DNA of 9,044 nt from the NCBI GenBank assembly GCA_026390245.1, contig JAPLGI010000208.1, positions 1 to 9,044 of the forward strand, in the 5' to 3' direction. Made by a program: the position numbers and the translations under genes. Under the pieces are notes generated by a model. The model ran no database searches. It saw nothing but the letters and a program-made list of their open reading frames with translations, and was not told the DNA's origin. The DNA is from Caldisericota bacterium. Lineage in GTDB: Bacteria > Caldisericota > Caldisericia > Cryosericales > Cryosericaceae. Below, in pieces: positions 1 to 5,838 of this stretch (its first letter is position 1; each line of letters begins with the position of its first letter).

Positions 1-1
1 C

Positions 2-136
2 TTGATAAGCATTGACTCTGGCAAGCCCTACGTCCAGCTGCGTTTGCGCAGTGACTGGCAGGCGACCTGTCAGGAACATCACCATGCTAAGGCCAAAGGC
101 CGCCGACGTCAAGATGATGGCTATGCACTGCTGCAA
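2..136 (-). CDS. Possible N-terminus of a membrane or exported protein, cut by left window edge
   Basis: On the minus strand a frame stays open from just after an in-frame TGA (near 166) to the window edge. Its first plausible start is a TTG at 136-134. The 45 visible residues begin with a hydrophobic stretch (IAIILTSAAFGLSMVMFLTG, residues about 5-24). This is followed by RLPVTAQTQLDVGLARVNAY, which resembles a signal peptide with an Ala-X-Ala-type end, or a first membrane helix. No good ribosome binding site lies at the usual distance: GGAG is about 16 bases upstream of the TTG. An internal ATG at 85-83 is the alternative start, also without a site. The adjacent insertion-sequence-like repeats at 211-310 could mean that the 5' end was disrupted. 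I do not recognise a family, and the ORF may be spurious. Confidence 0.28.
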   Translation of the reverse strand, partial: MQQCIAIILTSAAFGLSMVMFLTGRLPVTAQTQLDVGLARVNAYQ

Positions 137-210
137 ACAGGATGGATGCCTGCTCCACAGGCGGTGTCACCGCCAACCGTGAAGAAGGGCTTGCCACTTC
201 CGCGCCTCTT

Positions 211-310
211 CTGTAACTATCTCGGGACGGTTCCGAAACTGTAACTATCTCGGAACGGAGCCCCTTGCATTGAACCAACATGCTCGGGGGGGGTCCGAAA
301 TGTTACAGTT
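211..310. repeat. Cluster of ~20-bp direct and inverted repeats resembling an insertion-sequence end
   Basis: CTGTAACTATCTCGGGACGG at 211-230 recurs as CTGTAACTATCTCGGAACGG at 239-258 (19 of 20 bases, period 28). A degenerate inverted copy, CCGAAATGTTACAGTT, lies at 295-310. Within the pair, GTTCCGA (230-236) and TCGGAAC (250-256) form a perfect inverted repeat. A run of eight Gs (286-293) precedes the inverted copy. Multiple short end repeats are known at the termini of some insertion sequences, notably IS21-type elements, which is why I suggest a decayed or solo end. No transposase ORF is visible and the family assignment is only inference. A regulatory array is the alternative. Confidence 0.4.
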
Positions 311-398
311 CCTGCCGCAAAGTGGGACTGTCCTGAAGTGCCTGTCGCTGGACGGCGATGTATGAGACAGCCATGCCGGGCGAATGTAACACTCCTGG

Positions 399-1049
399 CT
401 ATGTACCAGCTGACCCCATGTCGTTCTCGATGCCGCGGCGCAGGAGGGCAACGTAGGTGTCCACTTCCCCGAACATGACACTTCGTATGCCAGCGAGGTC
501 GAGTGGCTGCTGCCGGAGGAGGGTCGCGTACTGCTTGCTCAGGCCGTCGAAGGTCCAGGTGAGCACGCGCATGGCCTGTTCGACTGTCACGCCAGGCCTG
601 AAGCAGCTCGTGTCGATCCCGCTGAAGAGCCGCTGGTAGGTCGAGGCCGTAATCTCGGCTGTCGATGCAACCAGAAGGTCGCGGAGCTCGAGCGGTGGGT
701 CCGTCATGGCTTCCTGAAGGAAGGCGAATGTTGTCGGGTCCTCTTCAAACAGGGACCACTTGGCCAGCGTGTACTGCCGGAGACGCTCGAAGAGATCAGC
801 GCTGGTCGGTCCCAGGCGCTCGTCGAAGCGACGCATCAGTCCCTCGATACATGTCTGAACGGCCTCAAGGTACAGGCTCTTCTTGTCGCCGAAGTAATGA
901 AACAGGAGTCCCTTGCTGACGCCGGCCGCCTGGACAATGCGATTTGTTGAGGCAGTCCGGTAGCCGGCAGTGGCGAACTCGCGGACTGCTGCATTGACGA
1001 GAGCAGTCCGCCTGCTGTTGGCGAAGGGCTGTCGGAGCTGTTCCGCCAT
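399..1049 (-). CDS. TetR/AcrR-family transcriptional repressor of the ABC exporter operon
   Basis: A 216-residue one-domain-plus-ligand-domain regulator, the usual TetR size. Residues about 13-62 are the TetR_N DNA-binding domain: AAVREFATAGYRTASTNRIV, then the recognition helix region QAAGVSKGLLFHYFGDKKSL with the typical G-V-S-x-G-x-x-(F/Y)-x-Y-F pattern. The rest (about 70-210) is a helical C-terminal domain expected to form the dimer and ligand pocket. It is too variable to name a ligand. The ATG at 1049-1047 shares one base with the TAA stop of the permease (TAATG), so the gene is the last of the operon and is probably translationally coupled. The long open frame upstream of this start overlaps the permease and is a shadow. 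The likely operator is the inverted repeat at 4027-4044 at the operon promoter, implying autorepression relieved by a transported or sensed compound (inference). Confidence 0.94.
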   Translation of the reverse strand: MAEQLRQPFANSRRTALVNAAVREFATAGYRTASTNRIVQAAGVSKGLLFHYFGDKKSLYLEAVQTCIEGLMRRFDERLGPTSADLFERLRQYTLAKWSLFEEDPTTFAFLQEAMTDPPLELRDLLVASTAEITASTYQRLFSGIDTSCFRPGVTVEQAMRVLTWTFDGLSKQYATLLRQQPLDLAGIRSVMFGEVDTYVALLRRGIENDMGSAGT

Positions 1050-3280
1050 TATTCTCTGGCAGTCTTGAGACTGACCGCCATCCCGACACTCTGTACTTTG
1101 CTGCGTGCTGCCCTGAGCGACACCAGGTACGTTGCCAGCATGATGACCGCGCAGACCACGATCGAAAGAGGAGAGAGGCGTATGGGCAGGCTGAAGCTGA
1201 TGCTGCTTGTAGTCTTGGTGAACAGCCGGGCGACAGAGGTCAGCAGGAGAGGAATGCTGAGCATGAATCCTGCAGTGACAGCAACAATGCCTGAGCTGAG
1301 GACCATCCGGTTCAGTTCCTCTGGCTGGTAGCCCAGCACCTTGAGCAGCGAGATGGTGATGCGCTCTTCCTCGACAGCCAGCGTCGTGACGATGGAGAGC
1401 GCCATCAACGCGATGAACACGGCGAACACAGCCACGCCGCCGAGGGTCGCGTACAAGGGAGCGATCACGGAATCGAAGGCGGCACGGCTTTCTGCGGTGG
1501 ACAAGGCCATCAGCACGTCGCGGGCTGGAATCGCCAGGCTGGTCGCGCTGAGGATAGCATTGAAGCTCGCGCTGGGGGTGCCCAGAAGCCCATTCAGACG
1601 GTCCTGGGGCATAATGAGGCCTGCCGTCGTGTATGACTCGGAAATGGCATCGACCGTCAGTGTGACCTCCTGACCCGTGGCTGACTGATGAAGCGCCAGT
1701 GTACTGCCGGGCTGCAGGCCAAGCTTGAGGGCCAGCGCACGTGTGACGATGATGCGGTCGACAGGAATCGCGGCGCCACTGCTGGCACGGGAGACGAGGA
1801 GGGTCGACGTGGCGGGCAGCCCTGTCGCCTGGAAGGTCAGCTTGCCATCGATCGTCGTGAATGGTGCCATGGTGATGGCTTCGCCGCCCCATGGGTTCTC
1901 AAGTTGTGGTGCCGTCAGCAGGTACGTATAGTTGAAGCGGACGTCCTTGAAGGCGCCTCGCACAAGCGTGTCCATCGAGTCGCGCATTGCACCGCCGAAG
2001 AGGAGCAGGTAGCCCGCGAGCATCGCGCCAAGCATCAGCAAGCCAAGGCGTGTCAGGCCGCGGATTGCGGCTCTCATGGCAAACCGGTTCTGGAATGAGC
2101 CGCGCGTGAGATGAAGAGATCTCTCGAGGAGGCCGGGACGCGTGCTGATGGCCGTCGTCTGCATCAGCTTGGCCGGAGGCTGGCCCAGGAGTCGGACTGC
2201 TACCAGGGCGACTGCCGGAACGACGAAGAAGATGGGAGCCACGAGGCCGATGAGCGCTGTTTTCCAGGGAACAGTTGCCACGTAGAGAGGGATGCTGAAG
2301 TAGCTGACCATGAAATTGAGGAGCGGGCGCATGGTGAGAACGGACGCAAGCACCCCCAATACTGAACCGGAAGATGCGATGACAGCCGGCAGGAAAAGCT
2401 CCTGCAGGACCAGCTCGCGTGTCGAGTAGCCTAATGCCTTGAGAGTCCCCAGCTGGTTGCGCTGCATGCGCACGATGCGGCCCTGTGCCGCCGCCAGCAG
2501 CAGCGATGTGAGCAGGAGGATGACAAGCGGCATGCTGGTGGAGACCGACGCTGCTCCCTCGAGCTTGGCCGTGGCCAGCGTGTAGCGAGGGTTAGAGCCG
2601 ATGTCCTGCCAGTAGGTGAGGCCGACCGTCTCAGCCAGTGCCTGTCGGGCTTTGTCCGTATTGCCGTCGATGGCTCTGACGTGCCAGGTTGTGAGAGGTA
2701 CCTGAACAAGAGTGTCCAATGCCGCGGGGGTGACGACGGCGATGCCAAATGCCCTGGGATCGAGGATGATGCCCGCATCATCCGTGGTGCGGATGGGGTA
2801 CATGTAGTCAGGGACTGAAGCAAACCCGACGACCGTGAATGAACGTCCCAGCAGGGCCATCGTCGTCCCCAGTGGGACTTTGAGCGCCGTGGCGACCGTT
2901 TGGCCGAGCAGCATTTCGTCGTCTGCCTGTACCTCGCGGCCAGCGGTGACGACGGGGAGGTCGATGTGCTCAGTCTGTTCGAACACGCGCAGCGTGAGCC
3001 CGCCGGGGACCGCCGCGTCGACTTCACGGCGGCGTTCGATGGTGAGCCCGCGATCGCTTTCGAAGGCAGCCAGGTCTGTGAAAGGTCTTTGCGGCAGGAA
3101 TGTGGCTGACTCGATCCGGGAGTCCCGCTCGAACCGTGACCTGCTCTGACCGATATCGACTAGCAGCGCATTGAGGCTGACATACAGCATGCAGGCAAGC
3201 AGGACCATCGTGATGCTGCCATAGACAAGCCACTGGTTGGAGCGGGCCGTGCGGGGGAGGCGTTTCAGCAGAGTGTTCAC
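1049..3280 (-). CDS. ABC transporter permease with two FtsX domains (MacB/LolC-like)
   Basis: A membrane subunit of 743 residues, with eight predicted membrane segments at about residues 17-41, 251-268, 299-322, 344-366, 413-432, 611-637, 662-684 and 706-724. The layout is one helix, a large extracytoplasmic region, a three-helix FtsX domain, then a second copy of the same module, so it is an internally duplicated version of the four-helix MacB/LolC type. Matching coupling-helix-like motifs follow the first helix of each FtsX domain: GTLKALGYSTRELVLQE and SLLKVLGYQPEELNRMV. Such permeases work mechanically on envelope lipids, lipoproteins, peptides or drugs rather than through a classical channel. 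The substrate here is unknown. I chose the GTG at 3280-3278, which forms a GTGA overlap with the ATPase stop and has GAGGAA 8 bases upstream. A TTG one codon earlier (3283) is possible. The stop shares a base with the tetR start. Confidence 0.95.
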   Translation of the reverse strand: MNTLLKRLPRTARSNQWLVYGSITMVLLACMLYVSLNALLVDIGQSRSRFERDSRIESATFLPQRPFTDLAAFESDRGLTIERRREVDAAVPGGLTLRVFEQTEHIDLPVVTAGREVQADDEMLLGQTVATALKVPLGTTMALLGRSFTVVGFASVPDYMYPIRTTDDAGIILDPRAFGIAVVTPAALDTLVQVPLTTWHVRAIDGNTDKARQALAETVGLTYWQDIGSNPRYTLATAKLEGAASVSTSMPLVILLLTSLLLAAAQGRIVRMQRNQLGTLKALGYSTRELVLQELFLPAVIASSGSVLGVLASVLTMRPLLNFMVSYFSIPLYVATVPWKTALIGLVAPIFFVVPAVALVAVRLLGQPPAKLMQTTAISTRPGLLERSLHLTRGSFQNRFAMRAAIRGLTRLGLLMLGAMLAGYLLLFGGAMRDSMDTLVRGAFKDVRFNYTYLLTAPQLENPWGGEAITMAPFTTIDGKLTFQATGLPATSTLLVSRASSGAAIPVDRIIVTRALALKLGLQPGSTLALHQSATGQEVTLTVDAISESYTTAGLIMPQDRLNGLLGTPSASFNAILSATSLAIPARDVLMALSTAESRAAFDSVIAPLYATLGGVAVFAVFIALMALSIVTTLAVEEERITISLLKVLGYQPEELNRMVLSSGIVAVTAGFMLSIPLLLTSVARLFTKTTSSISFSLPIRLSPLSIVVCAVIMLATYLVSLRAARSKVQSVGMAVSLKTARE

Positions 3281-3975
3281 CAAGTCACTTCCTCTGCCTT
3301 GATGAGGCGTCCGACCAACCGGTCCTCCTCGAGCTCGCCGCTGCGCAGACGGATGACGCGGTCTGTCATGTCAGCGATGGCAGCATTGTGCGTGACCAGC
3401 ACGACGGTTGTGTGGTAGGTTTCGTTGATCTGGACCAGGAGCCTCAGAATATCCCGCGACGTAGCAAAGTCGAGCGAACCGGTCAACTCGTCGGCAAGCA
3501 GCAGAGCAGGATTCTTGACAACGGCCCGGGCAAGCGACACACGCTGCTGTTCGCCGCCGGACAATTCGGAAGGGAAACGGTTCGCCAGAGCAGTCAAGCC
3601 GACAGCGTCGAGGACCTCGGCAATGGGCAGGGACTTCTTCACGATGTCTGCTGTCACCTCGACGTTCTCGTGGACCGTCAGGTTGGGGATGAGATTGAAG
3701 AACTGGAACACGAACCCCACCGTGGCACGTCGGAACTGCGTGAGGTCGCGTTCTGACGCGTGAGAAATGTCGATCCCGGCGACGCGGACAGTGCCCGCGT
3801 CAGCACGGTCGATACCGCCCACAATGTTCAGCAGCGTCGACTTGCCGGAGCCGGACGGCCCCAGAATTGTCACCATCTGACCTTCCGGGATGCTCAACGT
3901 GACATCCTTGAGTGCCCAGAAGTCGCCCTGTCCCATCTGGTACCTGCGCCCCACCCCGTTCAGTTGAATCAGCAT
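3277..3975 (-). CDS. ABC transporter ATP-binding protein (MacB/LolD type)
   Basis: A complete 232-residue nucleotide-binding subunit, the normal length for LolD/MacB-type ATPases. Visible motifs: Walker A GPSGSGKST (39-47), Q-loop Gln91 in FVFQFFNL, signature LSGGEQQR (138-145), Walker B LLLADE (158-163) with catalytic Glu163, D-loop residues SLD (167-169) and switch His196 in VLVTHN. Leu164 replaces the proline usual in the DEPT motif of this family. The catalytic residues are intact. The start ATG is supported by AGGAGAT 7 bases upstream (3981-3987). It is the first gene of the operon. Its TGA overlaps the GTG of the permease by 4 bp, so the two subunits are probably made in a fixed ratio. 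Transcription should start near 4038 from the promoter at 4045-4072. It acts on the cytoplasmic face of the inner membrane. Confidence 0.97.
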   Translation of the reverse strand: MLIQLNGVGRRYQMGQGDFWALKDVTLSIPEGQMVTILGPSGSGKSTLLNIVGGIDRADAGTVRVAGIDISHASERDLTQFRRATVGFVFQFFNLIPNLTVHENVEVTADIVKKSLPIAEVLDAVGLTALANRFPSELSGGEQQRVSLARAVVKNPALLLADELTGSLDFATSRDILRLLVQINETYHTTVVLVTHNAAIADMTDRVIRLRSGELEEDRLVGRLIKAEEVTW

Positions 3976-4026
3976 GTGACATCTCCTCGTTTTCCGCCGG
4001 TCCTTCTGTCTCTGGATGACGTGGTC

Positions 4027-4044
4027 ATTGACCAGTCGGTCAAT
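4027..4044. promoter_or_regulatory. Likely TetR operator: perfect 7-4-7 inverted repeat
   Basis: Minus-strand sequence ATTGACCGACTGGTCAAT: perfect 7-base arms (ATTGACC and GGTCAAT) around a 4-base centre. It begins directly after the -10 element of the exporter promoter and covers the expected transcription start, where a bound repressor would block initiation. Size and symmetry fit a dimeric TetR-family operator, and a tetR gene closes the operon. Binding itself is inferred. The site also lies about 40 bp from the divergent glycerate kinase promoter, so an effect on that gene is possible. Confidence 0.72.
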
Positions 4045-4072
4045 ATTGTCGATAAGTGCGTGTCGCTGTCAA
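4045..4072 (-). promoter_or_regulatory. Promoter of the ABC exporter/tetR operon
   Basis: On the minus strand a perfect -35 TTGACA (4072-4067) is followed, after a 16-base spacer, by GACAAT (4050-4045), which matches four of six -10 consensus bases. This would start transcription near 4038, about 60 bases before the ATPase ATG. The inverted repeat at 4027-4044 abuts the -10 element. Confidence 0.6.
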
Positions 4073-4083
4073 GCCCCATCGGG

Positions 4084-4112
4084 CTGGCATCCTGCCGGGC
4101 TGCTGCTACAAT
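4084..4112 (+). promoter_or_regulatory. Promoter of glycerate kinase (extended -10)
   Basis: CTGGCA (4084-4089, four of six -35 bases), a 17-base spacer, then TACAAT (4107-4112, five of six -10 bases) preceded by TGC, giving the extended -10 form TGCTACAAT. The same nine bases occur at 8307-8315 in front of the Rieske gene. The expected transcript leader before the kinase start is about 110 bases. I found no clear riboswitch or attenuator in it. Confidence 0.5.
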
Positions 4113-4231
4113 GGACATGTGCCGCATGGTGTACCATAACCGTCGGGTCGCTGGCCACGGGATTGGCCGTGGTCGCGGGTGTTCTTGCCTTGTCGCTTGC
4201 CGCGTGCTGAACAGGCACGAAGGGGGTTCTC

Positions 4232-5347
4232 ATGGCGAAGGTGCTTGTCAGTATGAACGCGTTCAAGGGGAGCATTTCCACCAAGGCTGCCACTGATACT
4301 GTGGCGTCAGCCTTCGAAGAGGCCGGGTTCCAAGTCGAGAAGGTGTATCTTGCCGACGGCGGCGATGGTACCACCGACGTCGCGGGAACGCTGGGCGCAC
4401 GCATCGAATTCGTAGGTACGTTCGACCCCCTGATGCGCCCGATCGAGGCGCCCGTGGCATGGCTTGGCCAGACGGCGGTCATCGAGATGGCAAAGGCGTC
4501 CGGCTGGGCGCTGATTGCCGCAGAGGAACGAAATCCAATGCTGACGACGACCTGGGGGACGGGTCTGCTCATCAGACACGCACTCATACACGGCGCGGAC
4601 CGCATCATCCTGGGTATCGGTGGATCTGCCACGGTCGATGGCGGGCTGGGAATGCTGGCCGCATTGGGTTTCAGCATCACGGACGAAGCTGGAAATGCCG
4701 CATGGCGGGGAGGAGAAGGACTGTCCCGGATGGCTCGTGTCGTGGCAAGTCCATCGGCAAGGCAGGCCAGGCTGGTCGTCGCGAGCGACGTGACCAATCC
4801 TCTGATCGGTCCGACTGGAGCGGCCGCTGTGTTTGGGCCACAGAAGGGAGCTACGCCCGAAATGGTGACAGTCCTGGAGAAAGGACTGGAACGGCTGGCC
4901 GACATAACGCTCGAGGCGACGGGCGTACGGATGCACGACATGCCCGGGGCAGGCGCTGCCGGTGGTGTCGGTGGCGCGGCAGTCGCATGGCTGGGGGGTC
5001 GTCTGGAACCGGGTGCCGAACTCTTCATGGACCTGGAGGACTTTGACGCCCGGGCTGCGGGGTGTGACGTGCTCGTGACTGGAGAGGGAAACATCGATGC
5101 CCAGACGGTATACGGCAAGGCCCCGATGCGTGTGGCGCGGCGCTTTCGGAAGGTCTCGCCGGCGGGTTTGACTGTGGCGATTGCGGGGGCAGTGCGAGAC
5201 CGGGCCCAGGTGCGCGAGGCCGGAATCGATGTCTTTGTCACGATCCTCGACCGTCCCATGAGCGAACATGAGGCCATGGACAACGGGCGGGCCCTGCTGG
5301 CCCAGGCGGCCGCCGAACTGGCACATCTCCTTTCGCTGAGAGCGTGA
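4232..5347 (+). CDS. garK: Glycerate 2-kinase (GarK/GlxK family)
   Basis: A complete 371-residue enzyme of the usual length for glycerate kinase type 1 (GarK/GlxK fold), which phosphorylates D-glycerate with ATP to 2-phosphoglycerate and so feeds glyoxylate/tartronate or serine-derived glycerate into glycolysis. Family motifs in order: NAFKGSIST (9-17), ADGGDGTTD (41-49), EMAKASG (85-91), RNPMLTTTWGTG (100-111), GIGGSATVDGG (128-138), SDVTNPLIGPTGAA (185-198), FGPQKGA (201-207), PGAGAAGGVG (238-247) and VTGEGNIDAQTVYGKAP (282-298). Relative to the common SATNDGG, Val135 replaces Asn. The ATG is preceded by a G-rich Shine-Dalgarno (GAAGGGGG) 5 bases upstream. The gene is divergent from the exporter operon and is followed on the same strand, after 51 bases, by the small ORF and 2TM gene. 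No other glycerate-pathway gene is in view. The symbol follows the family, and glxK would be equally fair. Confidence 0.96.
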   Translation: MAKVLVSMNAFKGSISTKAATDTVASAFEEAGFQVEKVYLADGGDGTTDVAGTLGARIEFVGTFDPLMRPIEAPVAWLGQTAVIEMAKASGWALIAAEERNPMLTTTWGTGLLIRHALIHGADRIILGIGGSATVDGGLGMLAALGFSITDEAGNAAWRGGEGLSRMARVVASPSARQARLVVASDVTNPLIGPTGAAAVFGPQKGATPEMVTVLEKGLERLADITLEATGVRMHDMPGAGAAGGVGGAAVAWLGGRLEPGAELFMDLEDFDARAAGCDVLVTGEGNIDAQTVYGKAPMRVARRFRKVSPAGLTVAIAGAVRDRAQVREAGIDVFVTILDRPMSEHEAMDNGRALLAQAAAELAHLLSLRA

Positions 5348-5387
5348 TGCAGCAAGATTGTGCTGTATACTGAGGACACGCTTTACC

Positions 5388-5394
5388 AGGAGGT
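5388..5394 (+). promoter_or_regulatory. Near-perfect ribosome binding site of the small ORF
   Basis: AGGAGGT lies 4 bases before the ATG at 5399. It is one of the strongest Shine-Dalgarno sequences in the window and the main reason to regard the following 37-codon ORF as translated. A possible -10 element TATACT sits at 5366-5371, without a recognisable -35. Confidence 0.6.
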
Positions 5395-5398
5395 ACGG

Positions 5399-5512
5399 AT
5401 GGCGACAGTCGGCGACACGCTCTCATCCTTTGAACTGCGCGGCACATGGAGAGTGCTTTGCTGGTGTCCCGGAAATGTGGCCTTCGAATGCTTGCAGGAG
5501 GGGCTTTCATGA
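5399..5512 (+). CDS. 37-residue ORF resembling an internally shortened peroxiredoxin
   Basis: The ORF starts with MATVGDTLSSFELRGTWRVL and continues CWCPGNVAFECLQEGLS before TGA. The opening VGDTLSSFEL looks like the N-terminus of AhpC/TSA peroxiredoxins (VGD-x-x-P-x-F-x-L). The part RGTWRVLCWCPGNVAFECLQE aligns in register with their active-site strand, RGKWVVLFFxPGxFTxxCxxE: the V-L, P-G, Cys31 and Glu34 positions all fit. Roughly a dozen residues between the two blocks are missing, and everything after the active site is gone (normal length 150-200 residues). AGGAGGT lies 4 bases upstream. The TGA overlaps the ATG of the 2TM gene (ATGA), suggesting translational coupling. It could be a decayed peroxiredoxin, a leader peptide or a genuine microprotein. 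The resemblance is my own motif reading, not a database result. Confidence 0.5.
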   Translation: MATVGDTLSSFELRGTWRVLCWCPGNVAFECLQEGLS

Positions 5513-5805
5513 CTGAACTGGAGCAGTACCAGAAGGCGAAGGACCGGGTCCAGGAGATCAAGGGGTTCTACGCCCACGTGGCCATGTACCTGCTGGTCAA
5601 TGTGGCACTGGCCGTTCTGAACCTGGCCACACTCAAGAAGAACGACGGCATCATCTGGTTCATCTGGCCGCTCATCGGATGGGGTATCGTTCTTGCTGTC
5701 CATGCCATCTCGGTCTTCGGCATCGGACGGTTCCTGGGCAAGGACTGGGAACAGCATCAAATCCAGAAGGAGCTCGACCGGCGGCAAACGGACGCCCAGG
5801 CCTGA
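5509..5805 (+). CDS. Small 2TM-domain membrane protein
   Basis: A 98-residue protein with the pattern of the 2TM domain. There is a short charged N-terminus with a conserved RVQEIKGFYAHVAMYLLVN block (residues 13-31), a first membrane helix (about 21-41), a short polar loop (TLKKNDG), then a second helix starting IIWFIWPLIGWGIVLAVHA (48-66). It ends in a charged tail with DWEQHQIQKELDRR (79-92). Both segments span the inner membrane, and the tail probably lies in the cytoplasm as a helix. The 2TM domain also occurs fused to histidine kinases or regulators, but its function is not established. The ATG at 5509 is chosen over an in-frame upstream ATG (5446) because AGGAGGGG lies 5 bases before it and it forms an ATGA overlap with the small ORF. 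It ends 33 bases from the convergent frameshifted gene. Confidence 0.88.
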   Translation: MTELEQYQKAKDRVQEIKGFYAHVAMYLLVNVALAVLNLATLKKNDGIIWFIWPLIGWGIVLAVHAISVFGIGRFLGKDWEQHQIQKELDRRQTDAQA

Positions 5806-5838
5806 TCTGGGGTTCCACGCAGGTGTCGCGTGCCCGGA

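Noticed and set aside
1050..1892. Long minus-strand open frame upstream of and in frame with tetR, giving a 497-residue reading
   Set aside because: It overlaps the permease in another frame, is rich in His, Arg and Cys without any domain pattern, and the tetR ATG at 1049 makes a normal-length protein.
4016..4210. Plus-strand ORF whose last residues (GVLALSLAAC then stop) look like a lipoprotein signal peptide
   Set aside because: It stops exactly at the lipobox cysteine, has no start codon after the likely transcription start at about 4119, and no ribosome binding site. At most it is a remnant.
4307..5326. 339-residue minus-strand open frame opposite glycerate kinase
   Set aside because: Another antisense shadow with high Arg, His and Gln content and no recognisable domain.
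4069..5379. 436-residue minus-strand open frame opposite glycerate kinase
   Set aside because: A Ser/Ala/Pro-rich antisense shadow of a gene with complete family motifs; no ribosome binding site or domain.
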